The translations under genes and the position numbers were made by a program. From Saprolegnia diclina VS20 (lineage: Eukaryota; Oomycota; Saprolegniomycetes; Saprolegniales; Saprolegniaceae): a DNA stretch of 35,803 nt. The stretch lies in NCBI RefSeq assembly GCF_000281045.1, contig NW_008246079.1, positions 627,415 to 663,217 on the forward strand. Direction: 5' to 3'. Numbering within the stretch: the first letter of the stretch is position 1; the number at the start of each line of letters is the position of its first letter. The notes under the pieces are model-generated. The model did not search any database. It had not been told where the DNA came from and saw nothing but the letters and a program-made list of their open reading frames with translations. Shown piece by piece: positions 19,953-29,113 of this stretch.

Positions 19953-21983
19953 TTACACATAGTCTTTGGCGCGGAAGAGGTTGGTGACAATCGCGCGACC
20001 GGTGGCGCTGATGCGCGACGGCAGCTGTGGCGCCGCCTTTTGCGTCTCTTGCCACAAACTACAGTACCGATTGAAAATGTACTTTCAAGGTATCAAGTTG
20101 AAAGTACCTCAGAAACGTCGGGTGGGCCGCGCCAAGCTCGCGCGCGCGGCCGGCGCTAATGCCAGGCACCTGCATGAGCATCATCTGGTACAGCTCGCCG
20201 GTCGTCGGCGCCGCCTTCTTCCGGAACGTCTCGTTGAACGCGCCAAACGACTGCCAATTCGTCGGAATGAGTTGCCTACACCCGCGCGTCATTCGACACT
20301 TTGTATCAAGTTGATACTACGTAAAGTTGCGCAGCGACGCGGGCGGGCGGCCGACCGACGCGGCGGCTGGCGGCGCGGCGTTTCGAACCTTGTACACAGT
20401 GCTAAGCTCACGCACTGTGTGCCAGTGCAGTGCCGATAAGAACGCGACCGTCTCGTCCGGTGACGCAGCGTGGTGCACGAGGTAGTTGTTGAGCACCTAG
20501 GACGGGTCATGAGCCGAGGCGAAGCCGTCAACGTGTCGTACCTGTGTGCGGGTGAGGGCGGTCGCGAGGGCGGTGGCGCTTACGATCGTCTCGACGGCGA
20601 GCGAGCCTTCGAGAAGGTACACCACGTAGCGCAGCCCGGTGTCAGCGAGCCGCTGCTTTTGCTCCGTGTAGCGCTTGTCGATGATACTCATGGCGAGGTC
20701 TGTGACGGCCTTGCGCTCGACGACAACATCGAGGACAAACTCTTCCGTGATGGGGCGGCCACCTGCAGCCAAGGTTGCAGTACCTTCGGCAAACAAAAAT
20801 GTACCAAACGTAGGGCGGTGGCGGCGCGCAATCCAAATCATATCGCCGAGGTGGAGACCTCGGACTTCGCACGTGACGCCGGCCTCGAGCAGCTTGCGCT
20901 CAAACACCGACGGGTTGCTTCGGGACACCATCTGCGAGCATCCTCTGTCAGCACTCACTCGGACATATCGGTGCACACCTCGCGGTGGTCGAGGAGCAGC
21001 ACAACCTCCCATTCGTCTTGCGTGTGCGCCAGCGGCGCCTCCTTGGGCTCAAATTTAGACAGATTGGTCGACGCCCAGTCAAACGATTCTGTCGGCGCGT
21101 CCGTCGAGGCTGTCGTGATCGCAGGGGCTTCCATGGGCGGTCGCCGGGCGACCGGGCCGGGCTCGGCTGCTTGGGCGGCGGCGTCGCTGCGTTGGCAGTA
21201 CTGGGCGCTCTGGATCCCTACAATAGCTCGAGGTTGTATAGAGGCTGGTTGTGTGAAGCGGACCGTCCGATGTCAAGAAGAGGTGCCCGTAGAGCGACGA
21301 CCTGGCAACAACCTTGTGGGTACTGACAAGGGCGACGAGACTCGCGCGCAGCTGCCCTTGGTCGCTGGTAAACTACGCAATGCACGCGTGAGGGATCGTC
21401 AAGGATGCGGTAGCGACCTACCCCGAGAGCTTGCATGCGCGCGATGACGGCCTCCGTGTCCACACTCAGCGCTTCGCACGTTGCCTCAAGCTCGGCCAGC
21501 GCCACGAGAATGTACCATGGCTCTACGAGGTAGCGTGGGCGTATGAATACATGCTGGGTGCAGCGAGATCGTACGTTTCCCTCGCGCAGGCCTGTACTTG
21601 GGCGCTGGCTCCGTCGGCGCGGCGCGCTCACGCGGCGCGACGACCGGGACAGGCGGCTCGTCCGGGACTGTCGCCTTGTGCTTCTTTGGCCGTGGAGCGT
21701 CGGCCTCGTGCACGCGTCCATTGCCGCTTGCTAGTCGAGTGAGGATACCCTGGATCTTCTGGCCAATGAAGTTGCCAATGCCCTTGAGGGCCTTGGCCTC
21801 GTCGCCAGTCTGGATCACGTGGGCACAGTGGCGGATCGAGTACAACGCGCGCTTGTAGTTGGAGACAACGTGGTTTTGGTTGCCCGTGTTGCGCGTACTC
21901 GTCGCCGCCTTGACCGCCTCGGCCTCGAGGATCTTCTCGAGCGCTGCGGCAAGCGCCTCGTTCGCTGGGTTGGCACAGGCCAT
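19953..21983 (-). CDS. MUS81: Crossover junction endonuclease MUS81
   Basis: Eight exons in transcript order: 21983-21575, 21522-21422, 21372-21264, 21217-20979, 20931-20542, 20496-20321, 20275-20108 and 20058-19953; 565 residues, close to the usual MUS81 length. The N-terminus (ANEALAAALEKILE, then YKRALYSIRHC, then KALKGIGNFIGQKI) is the DNA polymerase beta-like helix-hairpin-helix domain. A winged-helix segment follows (LYGHLFLTSDGIQSAQ). The XPF-type nuclease core has VVLLLDHRE, LHLGDMIWIARR and the catalytic VERKAVTDL (Glu358, Arg359, Lys360, Asp364), then SIIDKRYTEQKQRL. A C-terminal HhH2 region (MLMQVPGISAGRARELG) closes the protein. It cleaves branched DNA with an EME1-type partner, which is not in this window. 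Two introns carry unusual hairpin motifs, listed separately. Confidence 0.94.
20079..20107 (-). repeat. Hairpin over a MUS81 5' splice site
   Basis: Arms GTACTTTCAA and TTGAAAGTAC (10 bp, perfect) flank a 9-nt loop holding CTTGATACC. They occupy the first 29 nt of the 49-bp intron 20059-20107, so the donor GTACT would be paired in the pre-mRNA. The loop contains the dispersed TATCAAG element. Confidence 0.6.
20303..20317. repeat. GTATCAAGTTGATAC palindrome in a MUS81 intron
   Basis: Perfect 7-bp arms around one central base, inside intron 20276-20320 and starting at intron base 4. The same 15-mer recurs at 25605-25619. Confidence 0.65.
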
Positions 21984-22182
21984 GCTGCGGTTTGATTTTT
22001 AAAATACCCGAGCGTATCCGGAATTCGTCCCTGGATTTCCGGATTGGATCACTGGGACAAACCCTGGGACAAACCGGTTTTACCTCCACTTTCATCCGGA
22101 TATATACACTTATCCGGAGGCTGTCGAAACCATTGCGAGACAACGACCGACTCGAGGGATAGACGGAAGGGGAAGAGATCTT
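21984..22182. promoter_or_regulatory. Compact divergent promoter, MUS81 / TOG-like gene
   Basis: Only 199 bp separate the two start codons. Four CCGGA elements are packed here: TATCCGGA at 22015, TCCGGAT at 22038, ATCCGGAT at 22094 and TATCCGGA at 22111. A TGGGACAAACC direct repeat (about 22052-22076) and a TATATA stretch (22101-22107) are also present. This is the densest cluster of the element in the window. Confidence 0.6.
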
Positions 22183-25100
22183 ATGGTCGCCGACGCCGAG
22201 AGGCGCATGGAGTCGCTGCGGCAAAAGGTATGCTGCATCGTGCGATGGATGATGCCAAGGCTAGACCATGTACATGCATGTAGATCGAGTTCTGCGAGGA
22301 GATACTAAGCAACCCGGAGGCGGCGTGGGTAAGCCGTGTTACGGCCATGAAGCAGCTCGAGACCGCCGTGATGGGCATGGCCACGACCGACGGCGATCGC
22401 GATGGCGCCAACTTTAACGCGACGCCGATCGTGGGCCATCTGCTCGTTCTTGTCGTACGCGCCTTCGTCTCGGTTGCCAGCTCTCACTTTTCTGTTGTCA
22501 CTCTAGAATGGATTTCTGCATACGCTTGCCGACTGTCGACCGGCCGTGGCCAAGCAAGCGTGCAGTCTCGTCTCGTCGCTCGCTTGGCTGTGTGGCCCGC
22601 CGCTGCGACCGCTGTCCGAGGCGCTCCTCCTCGCCGTGTTCCACCTCGCGACAAAGAAGAAGCAGACCCAAGTCATCGCGCTCTCGGCGCGCCAGTGCTT
22701 GCACAGCCTTACCAAGGCGACACGGTACCCCGTGGCGCTGCTCGAGCGCGCCTACAAACAGGCCAAAGACGGTATGTACCTCGCTGCGTTCGCTCCACGA
22801 GCTCATCAGGAAGCACTAGACGGCGACAAGCGCATGCTCTGCGTCTCGCTCATCGTGCTTGTCCTGCGCTTTTGGCCGCCGTATGAAGTCCTCGAGCGGT
22901 CCAACTACATGGCGATGCGGCGTGTGATCTTACAGAGTCTCTTTGACGACGACGCCGCCGTGCAGTCCCAAGCCCGTCTCTCGCTCTGCCTTCTCTGTGA
23001 ATATGGGTACGATCATTATAGGCACTAGTACCCTACTAATGAGGACAGTGTAGGCAAGAGAACATCCGCTTCCTCCTCGAGCAACTGCCGCCCGAGCTCC
23101 TTGCGTGCATTGCGGATGAGTTTCCCGACTCGATGCTGGCGCAACCGCCGGCGTGCCTCGAGTCGCCGTCCGAAGACGACGACGACGACGATGACGATAT
23201 CATTTTATCGCCAATTCTCGAGCTCGACGACGAAGACCATGAGTCGGACGACAGTGTCTTGCGCCGGCGTAGTCTCCGCCCGCGACCGGTACTGCCGTCG
23301 CGCGACATGTCGCTCGTGACGCTGCGCAATGCTGCAAAGCCACTGGAGCTCAACTTGGAACTCTCGTTTGTGAGTCTCCCAGACCATCTCTCGGCGATCA
23401 CGGAAGGCGACGAACCGCCAAGCGCGTCGTCGACACCTCTCAAGCCGTCGTTAGCACCGCACAGTGTGTTGCCCGTGGGCGCCCCGCTGCCGGCGCGTAG
23501 CATCCCTGAGATCAAGCCACCGTCGCCGTCGCTCATCCCACGCCCGTCCTCTCGTCTCAAGCTCCAGGTACAAGGCCTGCCGTCGTCGCCATCACCGACA
23601 CTACTTGCGCCACCACCCGCAACACCAACTGCGACGCCAGTCGTGAAGTCCGCGCCGCCGCGAACAACAGAGACCCATATCGCCAACGCCACTACACGTA
23701 CGGTGTCTGCGCTGGCTCCGTCACCTTTGCAGCAGACGACGCTGTCGATGCCGGCTGCCGTCGCGGTCACTGGTACACCTGGTCAACTGGCGTCACCGAT
23801 GCCCGAGGACGTGACACCCACCCGCGACCCGCGCGTCCCAACGAGCAAGCCATCGCTTCGACCGCAACGAACGACTGTGTTTACGCTCTCACCACCACCG
23901 TCATTGACCAAGCCCAAGGAGATGGTCGCGGCTGCACCGGTGGTTGAGATCGTTCCGCCAGTGGCACCGCGGACGGACGCAGTACTGGAAGAACGCCCTG
24001 CGTCAGCTCTCTTGCAAGAGCTCTGGGCACCGCGACGCCCGTCGTTCGACTCGGAGCCGGACTCGAGCATGTCTTTTGAGTCGTCTCTCGGAGCTGGAAA
24101 CGCCCGCGAACAGCTCTTTGGTCCGAGCTGGAGCGTGAGTACGCTGTCGCCCAAGGAAGCCAACTGGGCAGACGACTTTGACTGCAGCGTCCAAAGCATT
24201 GGCAGTCACCTTCGTGACGATGACGACGATGACGACGAGGCGCTGCGTCTGCTCCGCGCCGAATGGGTCCAGCCGACAGACAACGAGCTTCGCCCACCGT
24301 CACCACGGTCGCTCCGTCCTTCGCAGCCACTCGAGTCGCCAGTGAACGTGTCGGTGGAGACACCAACCACGGTCGTTGTGCCAACGCCGGCGCCACGGCC
24401 TCTTGGTGCGCCAGAGTCCTCGCCCCGGCTGACAGAGACCTCGTCCCCGCCGACGACAGCTAGTCTGCGACACCAACCTCGGGTGACCCACCCAGCGAAC
24501 TCCGAGGTCGATGTACTAGCAGTACGACGGCCAAGCGCGATGGAGGTACCACTGCGAGTGGCCACGGACGCCATCAACTCCTCGGTGCTTCACGAAGCCG
24601 AGTGGGCGATGGAGCCGCTGTCACTTTGCACAATCAACAACTCGACGCCAGTGGTCACGCATGTCACAAAGCCCCGCACGTCGTCGACCGAGATTCCGCT
24701 GCGGCAGCGACGTCGGGTCGGGTCGGGCACGTCATCCCGCAGCAGCGACGCGTCACTGAGTGAAATGCCAGCGCCGGTGACGAACCAGCCATTGCAAGAA
24801 CCAAAGACGTCACCAACGACCCACCATCGTCGCTCAACACTTGGTCCTGTCGCCGAACCCCGCTACGATCCAAAGACGCCAAAGCTAACGCCATCCAAGA
24901 AGTACCATGTTTCTCATGGACGTCTCGTCGGGCGTGTGCCATCGACGGCGGTGGCGCCACCACCTGCCGACGTTCGGCCGACGACGTCCATGCCAGTGAC
25001 TGCTGCGACGCCGACACTGCGCTCGCTGCTCGTCGAAGCCGCGCTCACACTCGTGTGGTGGCTCAGCTTTGGCTTTTGCGTACGATGCCTACTGCTTGCT

Positions 25101-25427
25101 TTTGCAACCCTAAACGCGTTGTATTAGGTCTATGGGCTTTTGGGTGCGATCGAGGCGTATAGCGCACGCAAGGTCGCCGCACTTTACTCGGAGCACTTGC
25201 GTCCGGCGCTCGAATTGCAGTTTGAGGTGGCGGCGGCGTCAACGTCGTTCGAGCTGCAGCGGCTTGTGGCGTGGGTCCACACGTGGCGCGCCGACATGGA
25301 CGCGCAAGAGGCGGCATTGCCGTTGCTTACGCATGTGGCCGCTTGGACGACAGCGTCGTTCGACGCGCTGGTGACGCAGATGCAAGCGACGGTGCGCGTC
25401 CAGCTCGAGGGGCCGTCCACTGTATAG
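22183..25427 (+). CDS. CLASP/TOG-like protein with C-terminal membrane segment
   Basis: Exons 22183-22227, 22284-22454, 22507-22771, 22820-23006, 23054-25079 and 25128-25427 give 997 residues. Residues 1 to about 260 form a HEAT/TOG array like the CLASP N-terminal domain: TLADCRPAVAKQACSLVSSL, then RMLCVSLIVLVLRFWPPYEVLE, then MRRVILQSLFDDDAAVQSQAR. CLASP TOG domains bind tubulin and promote microtubule rescue. An eight-Asp run follows, then about 600 residues of Pro/Ser/Thr-rich disordered sequence. A hydrophobic segment (about 879-905: LVEAALTLVWWLSFGFC continuing into VYGLLGAIEA) crosses the last exon junction and is followed by a roughly 90-residue helical tail. A membrane anchor on a TOG protein is unusual; the TOG call rests on motif-level resemblance. 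Confidence 0.75.
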
Positions 25428-25604
25428 ACACGCAACATTTATATATATTTGTGGTCAATCTTGTCTATGCAAGTACATACGCCAGTTGGCGTGATCCAAA
25501 CCCAGCAACATCCTAATGTCGGTAGAGAGCCGTGGTTGGTTCACTGAGCTGCGGTTTGTCGAGTCGCCTTTGATGACGCGCTTTGTCCAGGGACCATGTA
25601 CAGA

Positions 25605-25619
25605 GTATCAAGTTGATAC
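25605..25619. repeat. GTATCAAGTTGATAC palindrome between converging genes
   Basis: This exact copy of the 15-mer seen in a MUS81 intron lies in the 233-bp spacer between the TOG-like and Aurora stop codons. It could form a hairpin in either 3' UTR. Confidence 0.6.
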
Positions 25620-25660
25620 TATCGTGGTCAAGTCATTCTACTAGTGTACATACGGACAGT

Positions 25661-26764
25661 CTATGTGTGCCGGGTCGCTATCCACGGATGCGCCAAGATA
25701 ACCTCGAGGGACGGGCGCTGGTCCGGGTTCTTTCGGAGAATCTGGGACAGCAGATCTTGCGCAGCTCGTGAGACGTGGTCGGGGAAGTGCAAGTCGACGC
25801 GGAGGATGCGCTCGTACGTGGCCGAGGTCCCGTCGGCTTCGAACGGCGGCTGCCCCACGAGGCACTCGTACATGAGGACGCCCAGAGTCCAAATGTCGAC
25901 GGCGGCGTCGTGCGGGAGGTGCTGAACCATCTCGGGCGCGAGGTAGTCGAGCGTGCCACAGAGGGTTCGGCGTCGTGACGCGACCGCGTGGACGGACCAG
26001 CCAAAGTCCGCGAGCTTGAGGTCGCCCTAGTCATCGTATCGTGTGGCTATAGCGTAGTGCGACGAGAGGCGCGGGTGTACGTTGTGGTCGACGAGGATGT
26101 TTTCGGGCTTGAGGTCGCGATGGATGATGTGCTTGCGGTGCATCATCTGCAGAGCAAGCGCGACTTGGTAGATGTACTTGGCGCTCGTCGGCTCGTCGAA
26201 CCGGCCTTGGTCCGTGAGCTTCTTGTAGAGCTCGCCTTCCGACGCATACTCGATGATCAAGTAGACGCGCTTCTCGTCGTAAAAGTAGCCATAGAGCCGC
26301 AAAATGTGCTTGTGATGCAGATGCGATTGGATCTCGATCTCTCGCCGCAGCTGGTACTCGACACGCGCCTTGACGAGCTGCTTCTTCTGCAGCACCTTGA
26401 GCGCGACAACGTACTTGGACTGCTTCTCCCGCGCGAGGTACACGGTGCCAAACTTGCCGCTGCCCAAAGGCCGCCCAATGTCAAAGTCTACAAGTTTCCA
26501 CACGTGGCTCTTTGCCGGCCAGGCGATGTGGTCTCGAGGCGACTGCGCTGGGTCCGAGAGCTCGCGGAGCGGTGGGCGCGACGTCTCGTTGCTGCACAGC
26601 GGTGCCATGGCAGGTGGCCGCAGCGGGGCCTTTACGGCAGGGCTAATGCCTTGAGCCGGTCGATGTAGGCCAGCGCTCGACGCATCGTTCTCCTTGGCAT
26701 GTTCATCGGCGGTGCGGATCGGCGGCGGCGGCCAGCGGCTGTCCTGCGCAAACCCTGGCAGCAT
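25661..26764 (-). CDS. Aurora-family serine/threonine kinase 1
   Basis: Two exons, 26764-26081 and 26026-25661, give 349 residues. After a Pro-rich N-terminal tail (about 88 residues) comes a complete Aurora catalytic domain: glycine loop [11 protein letters not shown] (101-111), Lys123, helix-C Glu142 in [20 protein letters not shown] with Asp217, DFGWSVHA from Asp235, activation-loop RRRT with Thr249, and [11 protein letters not shown]. The DFGWSVHA plus CGTLDYL pair separates Aurora from related AGC kinases. Aurora kinases control centrosomes, spindle assembly or chromosome segregation; assignment to an A- or B-type role is not possible by eye. The single intron falls just before the GDLKLADFG strand, exactly where the neighbouring Aurora gene also has one. 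Confidence 0.96.
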
Positions 26765-27008
26765 CGTCGGCGAAAGATTGCAATCTCCGAGTCCGAGATT
26801 TATTTATTTTTAGAGGATGCAAACTCAATTGGAATTACTGGCCGCGATTTGCACTCGACCTTTGTATAGGATAGTTTGCTGCGAGGAATGTCACGGGATA
26901 GAACTCAATGTGTATGGCTTTTGAGAGGTTTTAGCCAATGCACTTGGCGTTTGTATGCCGCGGTACCCTTTTGAATATTCAAATCGCAAGATTTGTATTT
27001 TGGCGGAG
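26765..27008. promoter_or_regulatory. Shared promoter of two head-to-head Aurora kinases
   Basis: The 244 bp between start codons are AT-richer than the genes. Notable sites are TTATTTATTT near 26800, a CCAAT box near 26934, the palindrome TTGAATATTCAA near 26972 and TTTGGCGG near 26999, which resembles the E2F consensus TTTSGCGS and sits next to the plus-strand ATG at 27009. No ATCCGGAT element is seen. Cell-cycle control of both kinases from here is an inference. Confidence 0.5.
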
Positions 27009-28214
27009 ATGGCCAGCAGCAAGACGGCCGAGCTCGTGCGGCCGCGCGCCGGCTGGGACAAGGACGGCAGCAAGAAGACGGACCGCGCTGGGATCGGAAG
27101 CTCGGCCATGTCCAACTCGCTGAGCGCCAGCCTGTTCCGCCAGCACACAGCCAACGCTGCCAAGCCGGCGGTCAAGCCAGGTAGGTGCTGCAAGGATCGA
27201 CCATCGACCTGCAGTGTAGCTCATGTGCGCTGCCAGGGCTCTCGAGCATCTCGGAGACGCACAAGCTCACCACTGCGCCAATGCCATCGGGCAACAACAT
27301 GCACCAAGGCTGGAAGCTCACGGACTTTGACATTGGCAAGCCGCTCGGACGAGGCAAGTTTGGCACCGTGTACCTTGCCCGCGAGCGCAAGTCGGAACAC
27401 ATTGTGGCGCTGAAGGTCCTGCAGAAAGCACAGCTCGTCAAGAACAACGTCGAGCACCAGCTGCGGCGAGAGATCGAGATCCAATCGCACCTCCGCCACA
27501 AGAACATTTTGCGCCTGTATGGTTTCTTCCACGACGAGAAGCGCATCTACTTGATCATTGAGTATGCTGCCCGCGGCGAGCTCTACAAGGAGCTCACCGA
27601 GCGTGGCACGTTCTCCGAAGCCGTCGCTGCACGCTACGTGAGGGAGATCGCGCTCACATTAGCCTTCATGCACAGCAAACACGTGATCCATCGCGATATC
27701 AAGCCCGAAAACATCCTCATCGGCTACAACGTACGTCCTGCTACGACCTCATTCGAGTAGTCTCATGCGAACGCTTGCCAAACAGGGCGAGCTCAAGCTG
27801 GCAGACTTTGGCTGGTCTGTCCATGCGCCCACGTCACGCCGCAATACAATGTGCGGAACGCTCGACTACTTGGCGCCAGAGATGTGCGAGCACAAGCCAC
27901 ACAACGAGATGGTCTGGCCCTTAGCGTTGCCGCATGACGATGGCGTTGGTTGCTGACGGTTCGCGTAGGTCGATGTCTGGACCTTGGGTATCCTCATGTA
28001 CGAGTTCCTCGTGGGCACCCCGCCGTTCGAAGCCGAGGGACATACCGAGACGTACAACCGCATTCTGAGCATCGACTTGCGCTTTCCCGCGCACTTGTCG
28101 ACGCTGGCGTGCGACCTCGTGCGCAAAATCCTCCGCAAGGAACCCGGCGACCGCCTAGCTCTGGACAAAGTGGTCGAGCACCCGTGGATAGTCCGTTATT
28201 GCGGACCACCGTAG
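27009..28214 (+). CDS. Aurora-family serine/threonine kinase 2
   Basis: Exons 27009-27180, 27237-27730, 27786-27911 and 27969-28214 give 345 residues. A basic N-terminal tail (about 82 residues) precedes the catalytic domain: [11 protein letters not shown], Lys117, helix [23 protein letters not shown] with Asp211, [11 protein letters not shown] from Asp229, activation-loop Thr243 in [15 protein letters not shown], then [23 protein letters not shown] is closer to the textbook Aurora activation loop than HAVASRR in kinase 1. The intron after ENILIGYN matches that of kinase 1; two others (27181-27236, 27912-27968) are unique to this gene. All catalytic residues are present. Confidence 0.96.
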
Positions 28215-28323
28215 TCGCGTAGCGTAGCTGGGAGAGTAGACATCATGATACAACATGCTGATAGAAGCCACACTCATGGACACAGGCTGCATCAAGCACC
28301 CTGCGTGATTCGGTGTTATTAGT

Positions 28324-28653
28324 CTACTTGGTGGTCTTCTTGATCTGGTCCAGAATCTGCTCGTGGCGCTCGCGCACGTCGTGGCCGATCGAGTGCAAAC
28401 TCACAAACTTGTCGATTTGCTTGTCCATCTCGAGCTTCTGCCTCTGGAATGCTTCCGACTGCGCATACGCATGGTTCTTTGTCTTCTCGAGCTGTTCTTG
28501 CAGCAGCGCGTTCTGCTTCTTGGCCGCATCGAGCTTGGCCGTCGCCTCCGCGTAGGCCTTGTACTGCGCCATGTACGCGTCCTTGTTGGTCATGCGCACG
28601 AGCTCGCGCGAGTCGGCGACGATCGTCTTGACAAGCGACGCACCTTGGCCCAT
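28324..28653 (-). CDS. Small coiled-coil protein with N-myristoylation motif
   Basis: From ATG 28653 one exon encodes 109 residues starting MGQGASLVK. Gly2 with Ser6 fits the N-myristoyltransferase consensus, and the rest is one long Lys/Glu/Gln/Ala-rich helix ending HEQILDQIKKTTK, so a membrane-attached coiled coil is likely. The frame also has an ATG at 28716, but the added 21 residues overlap a CCAAT cluster and would bury the acylation site, so 28653 is preferred. I do not recognise a named family. It ends 109 bp from the converging Aurora gene. Confidence 0.7.
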   Translation of the reverse strand: MGQGASLVKTIVADSRELVRMTNKDAYMAQYKAYAEATAKLDAAKKQNALLQEQLEKTKNHAYAQSEAFQRQKLEMDKQIDKFVSLHSIGHDVRERHEQILDQIKKTTK

Positions 28654-29113
28654 GTTGCTGCTTCGGCTTGCTTCGTCCAAATGGTAGATTTCAGCCAATG
28701 GCATCGCCGGATCCATTTATTGTCCAATGAACACTCGCTATCATTCGATAAAGTGTTTTTGGCCAATGAGATGGCTGATGGACCTCATTTCTGGAGCCTC
28801 CCAATTGGATAAAAACACCCACTCTGCATCCGATACCACATATACGTATACGGCAGAATACATGGAGGACTCTGATGCTTTTTGCGTATACATACATCCG
28901 TTGCTATAGTATCTATGCATTACGTGCGTCTTTCAGGCCCATGCTATTGATGGTATCGTATGCGGCAGCGCGATGCTTCGCAGAGGCTGGTGTTTCTAGT
29001 CACAGACCAGTAAGCTTTTGGCCAATCAGCATGCGCCTGCGATATTTTCAACCAATCCCGTCGCGTTGCGAGCCGGAGGCAAATCTTTCTGCCGAGAAAA
29101 CAAAGAAGAGGCC
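28654..29113. promoter_or_regulatory. CCAAT-rich divergent promoter
   Basis: CCAAT boxes occur near 28695, 28724, 28763, 28801 (CCAATTGG, both strands), 29022 and 29053. The first four cluster within 110 bp next to the minus-strand gene and the last two lie 60-90 bp before the plus-strand ATG at 29114. No CCGGAT element apart from CCGGATCC at 28708. The middle part (28810-29010) shows nothing recognisable. Confidence 0.5.

Noticed and set aside
20470-21447. 325-codon plus-strand open frame
   Set aside because: Antisense to the MUS81 nuclease core; the catalytic VERK motif fixes the coding strand.
25988-26668. 226-codon plus-strand open frame
   Set aside because: Antisense to the first Aurora kinase.
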